DNA of 64,000 nt from SIG480 sp045595365 (GCA_045595365.1 JAZOAI010000011.1:149831-213830); one strand, 5' to 3'. Shown: positions 41,527-51,432, numbered from the stretch's first letter. Made by a program: numbers and translations. The notes: generated by a model not told the origin, from the letters alone.

Positions 41527-41557
41527 ATTATATGAAAAGACCTGCCGCACAATAACA
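41527..41557 (-). promoter_or_regulatory. Tentative sigma-E-type promoter of spoIVFA
   Basis: TGTTATT (41557-41551), 16 bases, CATATAAT (41534-41527) on the minus strand. The -10 matches sigma-E CATACAMT at seven of eight positions, but the -35 is weak and sits in a terminator loop. Low confidence. Confidence 0.25.
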
Positions 41558-41580
41558 AAATGTGCGGCAGGTGCAAAAAA
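41536..41580 (-). terminator. Terminator of the fba-comEC-holA-rnmV operon
   Basis: A perfect 12-bp stem, ACCTGCCGCACA with its complement (41540-41551 and 41561-41572), around a 9-base A/T-rich loop. On the minus strand CTTTTC follows. It lies about 20 bases after the rnmV stop. Confidence 0.7.
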
Positions 41581-41590
41581 CATACAAGCT

Positions 41591-42178
41591 CTATTTAATT
41601 TCTGACATTGCTTTTTCAAATTCTTCTTTTGTCATAACTATGTTTATCGCCTCAAGAAGCGCGTTTGCGCTGAGAAGCGTCGGCAATCCGATTTTCTTCG
41701 CGAGCTTCTCACGCCTTTTTGCACTGTCTTCCCCACCGGAAAGACCGCAAAAATACATATCCTGCTTTGTTATTCCGGGCTCCTTTCGCACCTCTCCGTC
41801 TTCGAAGGTTGCTCCTGCGCGCAAAAGCGCATTGACAATGACTTCAGGCGACATTCCTTCAACCCCCAGAAGTCCTGCTTTTGAAGCTGCTTTTTTTCTT
41901 TTTTCCTTCCCCTCAATTTCGGGGATATATGCGTGTTTTATAACACCTTTGTTAATTGACCCTTTTAAATAATTTCTTATCACAAACCCAGCGCCGTCGC
42001 TATCAGTAAGGATGATTATTCCGTTTTTCTCCGCGAGCATCGTGATAAGACGACGTTTTTCCGAATCATTGAAGATTCCGAAACCCGACGTTTCAATGAT
42101 ATGTGCATCAACACATTGTTTAAGCGTGTTGAGGTCGTATCTTCCCTCGACTATAACAGTCTCCTTTATTCGCTTCAT
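41591..42178 (-). CDS. rnmV: Ribonuclease M5
   Basis: Toprim-fold endonuclease that matures 5S rRNA in low-G+C Gram-positives. The 195-residue protein has the Toprim glutamate in VEGRYD (about 9-14) and the acidic DSDGAG (about 59-64). A C-terminal DUF4093-type extension (about 120-195) is typical of RNase M5. It overlaps holA by four bases. Related small Toprim proteins exist, but the extension and length support M5. Confidence 0.9.
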   Translation of the reverse strand: MKRIKETVIVEGRYDLNTLKQCVDAHIIETSGFGIFNDSEKRRLITMLAEKNGIIILTDSDGAGFVIRNYLKGSINKGVIKHAYIPEIEGKEKRKKAASKAGLLGVEGMSPEVIVNALLRAGATFEDGEVRKEPGITKQDMYFCGLSGGEDSAKRREKLAKKIGLPTLLSANALLEAINIVMTKEEFEKAMSEIK

Positions 42179-43185
42179 CGCTCATCCTCCGCGGCAATAA
42201 GCGCAACGAGCTTGGAAAGCTCTTCCCAACCCGCCCCGAATTTAAGCCTTGAGTCAGAAGCTTTGCAAAGCTCTATCGCTTTTCGGATTTTTTCTTTTTC
42301 CATCGCATTTGCCGCATTTATCAGAAGCTTTGCAGGATAATCACTTTTCATACTGAAAAAATCCATTATCTCACGTCTGTTTCCGTTTCTTTCAAGAATA
42401 AGCTTTGCGGCATACATTCTCCGAAACTGGCTTGAAATCAGCGCAAGTGTAGGAATTGGTTCTTCGTTCTGAGCATCTAAATCGGAAATAACCCGAAGCG
42501 CCTTTGAATAGTTTTTTTCTGCTATTGCATTTGCCGCATCAAACACTACAGAGGTCAGATTTCTTGATGCGACTGCCTCAATATCAGCTTTTGATATGCT
42601 TTTCTTTTTTGCAAAAGCACTGATTTTTTCGATTTCCGGAATGAGCTGTTCCATTCTCTCGCCACAATAATACAAAAGATAATCCGCAGTGTCAGAATCT
42701 ATGTCTTTCCCGTTTGCCATAAACCGACGCGATATCCAGGAAAGCAAATCGGTTTTTGAAGCACATTCAAAATTTATTATATTCCCGTATTTCTCGATAG
42801 TTTTATAAAGTTTTTTCCGTTTATCAGGTTTACTTTCCGGATTCGAGTAAACAAAGACAAGCACGGCGTGTTCCGGCATATCCGAAAAAAGCTCCTCCGC
42901 CTTTTTAGAAAAATCTGCATTTGCTGAGACAACATCAAAATCGCGCACTATTATTATGCGGCGGTCGTTCATTGCAGGGTAGCTCTCTACTGCATCGGAA
43001 AGCTCATTAAATTCAGGGGCTCGGTTAATGACCGTGACGTTAAATTCAGGCATCATATCCCCTACGACAACCTTTTGCAGTTGCCCGAGGTAATACTCGC
43101 GAAGATAGCCTTCTTCACCATAGAAAAGGTATAATCTGCCTAAATTCCCGCTTTTCAAATCAGCTTTGAATTCCTTTAAAGTCAT
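42175..43185 (-). CDS. holA: DNA polymerase III delta subunit
   Basis: Clamp-loader wrench subunit that opens the sliding clamp. The 336-residue protein begins MTLKEFKADLKSGNLGRLYLF YGEEGY. It has the diverged AAA+ domain (about 15-200) with the conserved NVTVINRAPEF and SLF-type segment, and a helical collar domain (about 210-330). Its ATG directly follows the comEC stop with no gap. The usual next gene, rpsT, is missing, and rnmV follows. Confidence 0.94.
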   Translation of the reverse strand: MTLKEFKADLKSGNLGRLYLFYGEEGYLREYYLGQLQKVVVGDMMPEFNVTVINRAPEFNELSDAVESYPAMNDRRIIIVRDFDVVSANADFSKKAEELFSDMPEHAVLVFVYSNPESKPDKRKKLYKTIEKYGNIINFECASKTDLLSWISRRFMANGKDIDSDTADYLLYYCGERMEQLIPEIEKISAFAKKKSISKADIEAVASRNLTSVVFDAANAIAEKNYSKALRVISDLDAQNEEPIPTLALISSQFRRMYAAKLILERNGNRREIMDFFSMKSDYPAKLLINAANAMEKEKIRKAIELCKASDSRLKFGAGWEELSKLVALIAAEDER

Positions 43186-45510
43186 TTATCTTTCACCGCC
43201 CCTTGAGTAGAAAGTTATTGTCCCATCCACATCTGTTCTTCTTATATTTGCACCGATTTTTTGAATTCTCGAAAGTGTTTCTTCCGCCGGATGGCCATAG
43301 GAGTTCCCTTCTCCGACTGAAACAACGCAGAGTTCGGGCAAAACCTTGTTAATAAGCGCTTGCGAGGTTGAGCTTTTCGAGCCGTGATGACCTACTATGT
43401 AGCTTTCGCAATCCGGAATCTTTTTCGTTATCAGTTTTTCAAGCTTTCCCGGAATATCTCCGGTCACAAGCATTTCATAGTCGCCGTCACTGACAAGAAC
43501 AACAAGCCCGTTTTCGTTTTCGCCTTTGCCTTCAGGTAAAGTAAAAATTGATATCTTCATATCCGAAAGAGAAAAGCTCATATCATCTTCAACATATACA
43601 ATCTCGCTTTTATCTTTCAAACTCCTGTCTAAGCGGATAAAGGTTCCGTTTTCTCTATCTGTCGCAGGCATATATACGGCCCCCGTAGTTATCGTTTCGG
43701 TAAGGTAATTTGCCCCATTTGCATGGTCTGCGTGAGCGTGAGTGAGGATAAGCGCGTCTATATCTGGTATCCCACGTTTTAAAAGATGAGCGATTGCAAT
43801 ATTATCCGCATCCTTGTCCCCTCCGCAATCAATAACAACACACTCATCCCCCGACGTTGCAACTATGCATTGACCCTGGCCGACATCTAAAACATCGAAG
43901 CGGATGCCTTCATATGATTCCGCTGAAGTGCTGATGAATTTAAAAGATACAACGCAAAGTAGCGACACAATGATAACTGTTGCCGAAAACCAGGCCCGAA
44001 CCTTCTTTCTGCCTGCAAGAATGGAATAAACTGCAACAAAGCAAAGAAAGCAAATTGTAAGAATAACAACTGCATTCCCTGTGAAAATTTCTGCATATTG
44101 AAAATTGGATAAAAATTTTATTGTACTCATAACAAGTTCTATTGCAAAACCTATAAGAATTGCAAGTCCTTTCCCGAACGGGATAAATATAAATCCGAGC
44201 AAAAGCGAGATAAAACCGCCTGCAAATATAACAGTTATCGGAAAGCTCAAAAGAATATTTGAAAGCGGAGCGATGAGAGAAACCGAATTGAATGTATATG
44301 CCGTAATCGGCGACGTAAAGAGAGTTGCCGAAAGTGATACCGCCATTACCGATGCAAAGGCATTAAACAATTTTCGTTTCACCCCGTTAAAACGCTCCCC
44401 TACAATCGAAATCATTGAAAAGAGCCTTGGAAAAAGAACCATTATTCCGAGCGTAGCACAAAAAGAGAGTATAAACGAAATATCCGTCGCGCAGTACGGG
44501 TTTATAAAAACAAGTATAAATGCCGCGAGCGAAATAGACGTGAGTGAATCATATTCACGTTTTTTCACATCTGAAATAAGCACAAGGCTTTGCATTATTA
44601 CCGCGCGCAGGGCTGACTGCGAAGCGCCGACCATTACGGCAAAGCAGAACATAACCGGAATTGCGAGCAGCTTTAAAAATTTGTTCTTCGTGAAAAGGAT
44701 AATAAACCCTATAATAAACGAAACGTGCATCCCGGACACTGAAACTGCGTGTGACATCCCGGTTCTCCGGAGATTGTTGTCAAACTCCTTGGGCAACCCA
44801 TTCGTATCTCCGAGAAGCAGCGCCTTAATAAATTCGGAATGTTTTTCAGAATAAAGCCTTTCCGCCATATTCTTTAGCTTCTCTGCTGCATATTCGGAAA
44901 AGTAGATAAGGCCGGAATTCTCTTCCCTTCCAAGATACTCGAGGTGAGATGCTTTTGCTATTGCATCTACATATCTGGACTTGTAATATGTCTTTTCCGC
45001 AAAAAACTCAGTGTTCTCAAGCTCATATATATGCATTGTGATTCTGACAGTATCGCCCGGCTGCAAAGGGGTTTTAAAATCATCAGCATAAACTATGAGG
45101 CGAACGGTTTTATCATCGTGAAAAAGCTTTGCCCGAAACGTTAAGTCTCCTGATTCGCTAAAGCGCGAAAAGGAAGAAACTGTGGCGTGTACTGAAACTT
45201 CCTTTCCGAGCAAATCGGAAGGAATTTTATCCGCCGAGAAATACAAGCTCTGCCACACAAATGAAAAGCCTATACCTAATATGAGAAGCACCGCGGAAAT
45301 TCTTGCTTTATTTCTGAAAAGGAAAAGAAGACAAATTGATGAGAAAGCACAAAGCGCAACAATAAGCTCTAAAAAAGTTTTACAAATGCCGCAAATTATA
45401 ACAACAGCAACAAAAGAAAAACAAAACCAAAGAAGATGTCTGTTTGCCAAAGATGCCACAACCTTAAAAAACACAGGTGACAAACCGCACTGCGTGCAGC
45501 CTGCCACCAT
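43186..45510 (-). CDS. comEC: ComEC/Rec2 family DNA uptake channel protein
   Basis: A 774-residue polytopic protein. It has N-terminal helices (about 20-85), a soluble OB-like domain (about 95-190), the Competence domain with many helices (about 225-500; TGMSHAVSVSGMHVSF) and a C-terminal metallo-beta-lactamase-like domain (about 535-774) with THAHADHANG. In competent bacteria ComEC carries single-stranded DNA across the membrane. The gene starts 18 bases after fba with no clear Shine-Dalgarno at the chosen ATG. An internal GTG or TTG is possible, so the exact start is uncertain. No comEA or comEB lies nearby. Confidence 0.92.
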   Translation of the reverse strand: MVAGCTQCGLSPVFFKVVASLANRHLLWFCFSFVAVVIICGICKTFLELIVALCAFSSICLLFLFRNKARISAVLLILGIGFSFVWQSLYFSADKIPSDLLGKEVSVHATVSSFSRFSESGDLTFRAKLFHDDKTVRLIVYADDFKTPLQPGDTVRITMHIYELENTEFFAEKTYYKSRYVDAIAKASHLEYLGREENSGLIYFSEYAAEKLKNMAERLYSEKHSEFIKALLLGDTNGLPKEFDNNLRRTGMSHAVSVSGMHVSFIIGFIILFTKNKFLKLLAIPVMFCFAVMVGASQSALRAVIMQSLVLISDVKKREYDSLTSISLAAFILVFINPYCATDISFILSFCATLGIMVLFPRLFSMISIVGERFNGVKRKLFNAFASVMAVSLSATLFTSPITAYTFNSVSLIAPLSNILLSFPITVIFAGGFISLLLGFIFIPFGKGLAILIGFAIELVMSTIKFLSNFQYAEIFTGNAVVILTICFLCFVAVYSILAGRKKVRAWFSATVIIVSLLCVVSFKFISTSAESYEGIRFDVLDVGQGQCIVATSGDECVVIDCGGDKDADNIAIAHLLKRGIPDIDALILTHAHADHANGANYLTETITTGAVYMPATDRENGTFIRLDRSLKDKSEIVYVEDDMSFSLSDMKISIFTLPEGKGENENGLVVLVSDGDYEMLVTGDIPGKLEKLITKKIPDCESYIVGHHGSKSSTSQALINKVLPELCVVSVGEGNSYGHPAEETLSRIQKIGANIRRTDVDGTITFYSRGGER

Positions 45511-45527
45511 AGTTTAATTATTTTTTG

Positions 45528-46457
45528 TTATATCTTATCGTTGCTTCCGAGAACATTAACGATCTTATGCTTAACAAGCTCTTTAATGTTCGCTCTTGCC
45601 GGTGACAGATACTGACGCGGGTCGAAATGATCCGGATGCTCTGCAAAGTACTTGCGGATTGTTCCGGTCATTGCAAGACGAAGGTCAGAGTCAATGTTGA
45701 TCTTGCAAACCGCACTGCGAGCTGCCTGGCGAAGCATTTCTTCCGGAACGCCCTGTGCGCCCGGCATATTACCGCCATTTGCGTTGATCATTTCAACATA
45801 CTCAGGGATAACAGAAGAAGCGCCGTGAAGAACTATCGGGAAGTTCGGAAGTCTCTCAGAAACCTTCTCGAGGATATCAAAGCGAAGTCTCGGGGTCCCC
45901 TTGAACTTAAATGCGCCGTGGCTTGTTCCGATTGCGATAGCAAGAGAGTCAACGCCTGTGCGTGCAACAAACTCTTCAACCTCAGCAGGGTTTGTGAACT
46001 GAGCATCCTCGTCTGAAACGTTGACGTCGTCCTCGATTCCTGCAAGCTTGCCGAGTTCACCCTCAACAACTACTCCGCGCTCGTGAGCATAGTCAACAAC
46101 CTTCTTTGTAAGCTCAACGTTTTCCTCGAAGGAATACTTGGAGCCATCGATCATAACGGAAGTGAAGCCTCCGTCGATGCATGACTTACAAGTCTCAAAG
46201 CTGTCGCCGTGGTCAAGATGAACACAGATAGGAAGGTCTGTATCTTCAATAGCAGCTTCGATGAGCTTCATAAGGTATACGTGCTTAGCGTATTTTCTCG
46301 CGCCAGCAGAAACCTGAAGAATAAGCGGAGAGTTAACCTCTTTCGCAGCCTCAGTGATTCCCTGGACAATTTCCATGTTGTTTACATTGAACGCGCCTAT
46401 TGCATAGCCGCCTTCATATGCTTTTTTGAACATTTCTGTTGAAGTAACAAGTGGCAT
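45528..46457 (-). CDS. fba: Class II fructose-1,6-bisphosphate aldolase
   Basis: Zinc-dependent aldolase of glycolysis and gluconeogenesis. The 309-residue protein has the metal-binding HLDHGDSFE (about 80-88), the VEGELGKLAG segment (about 131-140), the phosphate-binding GTSHGAFKF and LHGASS. AAAGGAG lies before the ATG. Codon use is biased like ppdK, which indicates high expression. Read-through into comEC is likely because no terminator follows. Confidence 0.97.
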   Translation of the reverse strand: MPLVTSTEMFKKAYEGGYAIGAFNVNNMEIVQGITEAAKEVNSPLILQVSAGARKYAKHVYLMKLIEAAIEDTDLPICVHLDHGDSFETCKSCIDGGFTSVMIDGSKYSFEENVELTKKVVDYAHERGVVVEGELGKLAGIEDDVNVSDEDAQFTNPAEVEEFVARTGVDSLAIAIGTSHGAFKFKGTPRLRFDILEKVSERLPNFPIVLHGASSVIPEYVEMINANGGNMPGAQGVPEEMLRQAARSAVCKINIDSDLRLAMTGTIRKYFAEHPDHFDPRQYLSPARANIKELVKHKIVNVLGSNDKI

Positions 46458-46489
46458 AAATACATCTCCTTTAAACTTTTACTTATGTT

Positions 46490-46517
46490 AGTTTACCACA
46501 TTTTCGAAGAAAATCAA
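46490..46517 (-). promoter_or_regulatory. Promoter of the fba operon
   Basis: TTGATT (46517-46512), 16 bases, TAAACT (46495-46490) with an extended -10 TG. The -35 lies in the first of two tandem 11-base repeats (46509-46530). Confidence 0.62.
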
Positions 46518-46552
46518 GAGCAAATCAAGATTTTTTGCATAATTTTTCAGCT

Positions 46553-46999
46553 CTATCTTATTTTCTTTTCCACCGCAACAAAGTTCTCTGTTTTTTCGAA
46601 GTTAAGTTGGCTGAAATATTTTGCAACTTTTGGATTTCCTTCTTCCGTATACAACATGCGAACAATATGCCGTGCCGAAAGCTCTTCTTCAAGAAAATCA
46701 AGAGTCTTTTGGGCATAAAGGTATCCTGCTTCGCTGTTTTGATAGCAAATCTCGCAAATGACAAAATCAAGCCCGCCGTCGTCACGGTTTTTGGTGTTCC
46801 CCATAATAAAGCCGCACGGCAAACCGTTGTTATCCATTGTTATAAAACCAAGGAAGCCGACAGACTTAGCAATAGTGAAAAGGCGCGCATACGCCGATGA
46901 ATATGTCCAGTTGCCATTCCATGGCTCCTTATTTGCAATACCCGCAAACATTGTTGCCGCGTTTTTGACGTTATCAAGATTTATCGGAATAAAGCGCAC
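46553..46999 (-). CDS. GNAT-type acetyltransferase-like protein
   Basis: A 148-residue protein started at GTG 46999 (VRFIPINLDNV), four bases after GAGGTGGG. The alternation of strands and helices, the central CGFIMGNTK segment (about 62-70) and a terminal FEKTENFVAVEKKI strand fit a GNAT fold. The acetyl-CoA pyrophosphate loop is poorly conserved, so activity is uncertain. It has its own promoter and stands alone between fba and polC. The substrate is unknown. Confidence 0.72.
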   Translation of the reverse strand: MRFIPINLDNVKNAATMFAGIANKEPWNGNWTYSSAYARLFTIAKSVGFLGFITMDNNGLPCGFIMGNTKNRDDGGLDFVICEICYQNSEAGYLYAQKTLDFLEEELSARHIVRMLYTEEGNPKVAKYFSQLNFEKTENFVAVEKKIR

Positions 47000-47027
47000 A
47001 TTTCCCACCTCTTTCTTTACCTTATAT

Positions 47028-47056
47028 AAGATAACATATTTTGACAAAATTTGCAA
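47028..47056 (-). promoter_or_regulatory. Promoter of the GNAT-like gene
   Basis: TTGCAA (47056-47051), 17 bases, TATCTT (47033-47028) with an extended -10 TG, 28 bases before the GTG start. Confidence 0.55.
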
Positions 47057-47090
47057 GATAATTTAATTTTTTAATAAATTTTCTTCATTT

Positions 47091-47120
47091 GATAAGGCTT
47101 TTTATTAAAAAAACCTTATC
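47091..47120 (-). terminator. Hairpin at the 3' end of polC
   Basis: GATAAGG and CCTTATC form a 7-bp stem around a T/A-rich 16-base loop that includes the polC stop codon. It precedes the promoter of the GNAT-like gene. The stem is short and the tail after it is A-rich, so termination may be partial. Confidence 0.45.
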
Positions 47121-50100
47121 TGGCTTGTACTGGGGATGCTTTTTAATACATTATTATTTTCAAGCATCTCAACAACGCCTTTTGATACCTTCGCACAGCG
47201 TATCTGAAGCTCCTCAACAGACATAAACTTGCCGTCGCGGCGGGCATCAACAATATTCTGTGCCGCAATCTCCCCGAGCCCTGAAATTGCCGTAAACGGA
47301 GGAAGAAGCCCGTTTTCGGTAACTAAAAAGTTCTTTGTATCGGAGCGATAAAGGTCTATCGGCTCAAAGGTAAATCCGCGTTTGTAAAATTCGTGGCAAA
47401 CTTCAAGCGTAACGAGCATACTCTCATCCTTCTGAGTGAGTTTTTCAAGTGTATTGAGTTCCTCGATTTTTGAAAGAACGACATCATCGCCATTTGTCAT
47501 CACGGCAGCGTCAAAAGCTTTTGCGCGGATTGAAAAATACGCTGCATAAAACGCTTTGGGCCTGTGAACCTTAAACCACGCTATGCGAAACGCCATCATT
47601 ACATATGCAACGGCGTGTGCCTTCGGGAACATATACTTGATTTTCTGGCAAGATTCAATATACCACTCCGGCACATTATTCGCACGCATCTCGTCAACCC
47701 ACTCAGGCTTTAGGCCTTTTCCCTTTCGGACACTCTCCATTATGGTGAAGGAAAGCTTGTTCTCTACTCCTTTTTCGATAAGATAGAGCATTATATCGTC
47801 ACGGCAACAGATTACTTCTTTAAGTGTCGCCACACCTTCACGAACGAGCGTCTGAGCATTATTCAGCCAAACGTCAGTGCCGTGAGAAAGACCTGAAATT
47901 CTCGCAAGCTCATCAAAGGTTGTGGGGCGCGTGTCTTTTAGCATTTCACGGACAAAATGAGTCCCGAACTCAGGAATTGCGACAGAGCCCGTTTCTCCGA
48001 GAAGGCTGTCTCCCTCGATTCCGAGTGCAGCTATTGACGTGAATATACTCATCGTTTCCTTATCATCAAGCGGAATTTCACGCGCATTTACTCCGGTCAA
48101 GTCCTCGAGCATTTTTATCATAGTCGGATCATCATGGCCGAGCATATCAAGCTTTAAGAGATTTTCATCAATAGAGTGATAATCAAAGTGAGTAGTTATA
48201 ATGTCGGAATCCTTGTCGTCCGCAGGGTGTTGAATCGGTGTGAAATCGTAAATCTCACATTCCGTAGGAACAACAATCGCACCGCCGGGATGTTGCCCTG
48301 TTGTGCGCTTGATTCCGGCGCAGCCTGCCGTCATTCTGTTTTCTTCGGCGCGTGTGACCGTCAGCCCTCGCTCGTCAAGATATTTTTTTACATATCCGTA
48401 TGCCGTCTTATCGGCAACTGTTCCGATGGTTCCCGCTCTGAAAACATGGCCTTCGCCGAAAAGCTCAATAACCTGGCTGTGTGCTGTCGCCTGATATTCA
48501 CCGGAAAAGTTAAGGTCAATATCAGGCGTTTTGTCACCGTCAAAGCCGAGAAATGTCTGGAACGGAATATTGAACCCGTCTTTATGCATCATTTCTCCGC
48601 ATATCGGACACTCTTTATCAGGAAGGTCCGCTCCTGTTGCAAATTTGCCGCTATCATCAAACTCAACATGCTTGCATTTTGCGCATCTGTAATGCGCAGG
48701 CAGGGCATTAACTTCCGTTATCCCTGAAAGAAACGCGACAAACGACGAGCCGACAGAGCCTCTCGAGCCTACAAGGTATCCATCCGAAACAGATTTGGTT
48801 ACAAGCTTTTGAGCGATTATATACATAACGTCAAAATTGTTACCCAATATTTTGGAAAGCTCATATTCAAGGCGCTCTTTGATTACGCCATCAGGCTCAT
48901 CTCCGTACAGCTCATAGACCTTGTCATAGCAAAGCCGCTTGAGCTCTTCCTTCGAACCCTCAATAGCCGGAGGAAACTGCCCTTTCGGAATGGGCCGGAT
49001 ATCCTCACACATATCCGCAATCATATTTGTGTTTTTTACAACAACCTCATACGCCTTTTCCTCGCCGAGATATGAAAACTCACTTAGCATCTCATCGGTT
49101 GTTTTCAGATAGAGAGGCGCCTGATTATCTGCGTCTGAGAAGTTCTTGCTTGCCATAATAACACGGCGGTAAAGTTCATCATGAGGTTCAAGGAAATGAA
49201 CGTCCCCCGTTGCGACAACGGGAATATTAAGCTCTTCACCAAGACTTATTATTGTCCTGTTGAAATCCCGTATACTCTCCTCAGAGGAAGCAATCCCGTT
49301 TGCTAACATAAACGCATTGTTTCCGACGGGCTGAATCTCAAGAAAATCATAAAACTCTGCAAGCTTCAAAAGGTCAGACCTGCGCTTACCTTCAACAACT
49401 GCGCCATAAAGCTCTCCCGCTTCACACGCCGAGCCTATTATAAGCCCTTCTCTGTGCTTTTCAAGCACATGCTTCGGAATAATCGGGCGCTTGTTATAGT
49501 ATTCAAGGTGTGAAATAGAAATGAGCTTATAGAGATTTTTAAGCCCGACATAGTTCTTAACGAGAATTATCATATGATAACGGTTCATCTTCTCTTTTGC
49601 TTTTGAAGAAGCCGAAATCGCATTGAGCTTATCCGCAAGGTGTATTTTAAACTTTTCGCGAACGATTGCAAAAAGGCTTCGCAGTATGAAAGCAACGGTG
49701 ACAGCATCATCGAGGGCGCGATGATGCTCAAATTTCGGCAATTTTAGCTCCTTTGCAACCGTATCAAGCTTGTGGTTTTTTATATCGGGAAGAAGCCTTC
49801 TCGAAAACTCCAGGGAATCAATATAATTAAACTCCCGCTCGATTCCAAGCTCCTGGCACGCCTGCGCAATAAAGCCTATGTCAAAATCCGCATTATGTGC
49901 AGCAAACGGGCGGTCACCGGCAAACTCGAGAAAATCAGAAAGTGCTTTCTCTATAGTCGGCGCCCCTGCAACCATACCGTTTGTAATCCCTGTAAGCTCA
50001 GTTATTTTTTCAGGAATTGCGCAGTTGGGGTTTACATACGTCTGGAACCTTTCGCAGACTTCACCGTTGCGCAAAATCACAGCGGCAATTTCAATAATCT

Positions 50101-51415
50101 TACACGTTTTTTTATAAAGCCCGGTAGTTTCTATATCAAAGCAAACATATTCGCCGTCAAGGTCCGAAGTCACATCCCCCGTAACAATACTTGCATCGCG
50201 GCTACCGCCATAATATGCCTCAACACCATAGAGAATCTTAATGCCAAGTTTTGAAGCACTTTTCATAGCATCAGGATAAGCCTGAACGACACCGTGGTCA
50301 GTTATCGCAATTGCACGGTGACCCCACTCTGCAGCACGGGCTATAAGCTTGTCTGCAGGGGTTATCCCGTCCATAGTAGACATATTTGTATGCAAATGAA
50401 GCTCTACTCGCTTTTCGGGTGCGTTGTCCTCTCGCTTTTTCGCCTTTCCTATCATAATGTTTTTAGGGCGGATGATATTATCTTTTAAGTACGAATCATA
50501 CTGACTCATACCATAAACGTGGACAAATGCGCCTTTTTTGAGCTTACTTTCAACTTCGGGCAGATTATCAAGCTTGATATTTCGGACAACTACCCTAACA
50601 GAGCCTGTATAGTCAGTCATATCAAAGCTGAAAATTGCAACTCCTCTGTTTTCAAAGGTTTTGCACTCTGTAGCAAAAACCTCGCCTTTGATTGATATAT
50701 CTCCTGAAATTTCTTCAATCGTATTAATAGCAACATAATCAGAAAAGAAGGGTTTTCCGAGAATGACCTCTCCTTTTTCTTCATTAAGGCTCTTTGCTCT
50801 GCGGAATTTTTCCTTCTTTGGAGCCGCAACCGGCTCCGGAGCAGTTTTTTCGGTTTTCGGTCTTTGTGCGGAAAGCTTTGCTTCCTCTTCAATCTGCCGT
50901 CTAAGCATTTCAACGCGCTCTCGAGCTTCTGCATCGCCCTCAGAGCCGGTTTCTATTTCTACATCGATATGCATTGAAAACTCAGATTCAAAAGCTCTTT
51001 TGATGTAGCTTACACAAGTATTGAAAAAGCCGTTTATTCCGCTTCGGAGCTTTAAGCGAAGAATCCCCTCATCTTTGTCAAAGCTCCACTCCGCTCCGCT
51101 TAAATACCCCGTTGCAGAAGGAAACTCCTGACGGAGACGCAAATCAAGAAGATTGAAATATTCCTCTCCGAGAAGCTCTGCCGGATATGTCGGAACAAGC
51201 AGTGCTGAAGATAGCTTGTATCGCTCCGCAATCACGTCTTCTGCCACACGTAGCTCAGAAGGCTCCAAAAGACGCTCTGAAAAGAGCGTCGCAATAACTT
51301 TATTTTCTGTTTTATCCGCCGTCAGAGATTTTATGTAGGTTGATGCAAAGCTATTTAGCCTTGCATCATTTATTCTGAATATATCTCCGAACGGCTTCAT
51401 CGAAGTTGGATTCAT
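47105..51415 (-). CDS. polC: DNA polymerase III PolC-type (replicative polymerase alpha)
   Basis: Main replicative polymerase of low-G+C Gram-positives, with built-in proofreading. The 1436-residue protein has an N-terminal domain and OB fold (about 1-330), a PHP domain (HLHTNMSTMDG near 341-351; ITDHG) interrupted by a DEDD 3'-5' exonuclease (CFDIETTGLYKK near 425-436, HRALDDA) and then the C-family polymerase palm with the PDIDLNF motif. A zinc module contains CAKCKH and CPICGE. The helix-hairpin-helix and terminal domains follow. It is last in the pyrH-frr-uppS-cdsA-dxr-rseP-ispG operon, 17 bases after ispG. Confidence 0.98.
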   Translation of the reverse strand: MNPTSMKPFGDIFRINDARLNSFASTYIKSLTADKTENKVIATLFSERLLEPSELRVAEDVIAERYKLSSALLVPTYPAELLGEEYFNLLDLRLRQEFPSATGYLSGAEWSFDKDEGILRLKLRSGINGFFNTCVSYIKRAFESEFSMHIDVEIETGSEGDAEARERVEMLRRQIEEEAKLSAQRPKTEKTAPEPVAAPKKEKFRRAKSLNEEKGEVILGKPFFSDYVAINTIEEISGDISIKGEVFATECKTFENRGVAIFSFDMTDYTGSVRVVVRNIKLDNLPEVESKLKKGAFVHVYGMSQYDSYLKDNIIRPKNIMIGKAKKREDNAPEKRVELHLHTNMSTMDGITPADKLIARAAEWGHRAIAITDHGVVQAYPDAMKSASKLGIKILYGVEAYYGGSRDASIVTGDVTSDLDGEYVCFDIETTGLYKKTCKIIEIAAVILRNGEVCERFQTYVNPNCAIPEKITELTGITNGMVAGAPTIEKALSDFLEFAGDRPFAAHNADFDIGFIAQACQELGIEREFNYIDSLEFSRRLLPDIKNHKLDTVAKELKLPKFEHHRALDDAVTVAFILRSLFAIVREKFKIHLADKLNAISASSKAKEKMNRYHMIILVKNYVGLKNLYKLISISHLEYYNKRPIIPKHVLEKHREGLIIGSACEAGELYGAVVEGKRRSDLLKLAEFYDFLEIQPVGNNAFMLANGIASSEESIRDFNRTIISLGEELNIPVVATGDVHFLEPHDELYRRVIMASKNFSDADNQAPLYLKTTDEMLSEFSYLGEEKAYEVVVKNTNMIADMCEDIRPIPKGQFPPAIEGSKEELKRLCYDKVYELYGDEPDGVIKERLEYELSKILGNNFDVMYIIAQKLVTKSVSDGYLVGSRGSVGSSFVAFLSGITEVNALPAHYRCAKCKHVEFDDSGKFATGADLPDKECPICGEMMHKDGFNIPFQTFLGFDGDKTPDIDLNFSGEYQATAHSQVIELFGEGHVFRAGTIGTVADKTAYGYVKKYLDERGLTVTRAEENRMTAGCAGIKRTTGQHPGGAIVVPTECEIYDFTPIQHPADDKDSDIITTHFDYHSIDENLLKLDMLGHDDPTMIKMLEDLTGVNAREIPLDDKETMSIFTSIAALGIEGDSLLGETGSVAIPEFGTHFVREMLKDTRPTTFDELARISGLSHGTDVWLNNAQTLVREGVATLKEVICCRDDIMLYLIEKGVENKLSFTIMESVRKGKGLKPEWVDEMRANNVPEWYIESCQKIKYMFPKAHAVAYVMMAFRIAWFKVHRPKAFYAAYFSIRAKAFDAAVMTNGDDVVLSKIEELNTLEKLTQKDESMLVTLEVCHEFYKRGFTFEPIDLYRSDTKNFLVTENGLLPPFTAISGLGEIAAQNIVDARRDGKFMSVEELQIRCAKVSKGVVEMLENNNVLKSIPSTSQIRFF

Positions 51416-51432
51416 ATCTTCTTCCCCGCCAT

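Noticed and set aside
44105..44854. A 249-codon plus-strand frame antisense to comEC
   Set aside because: It lies wholly within an intact, family-matching gene and lacks a start signal.
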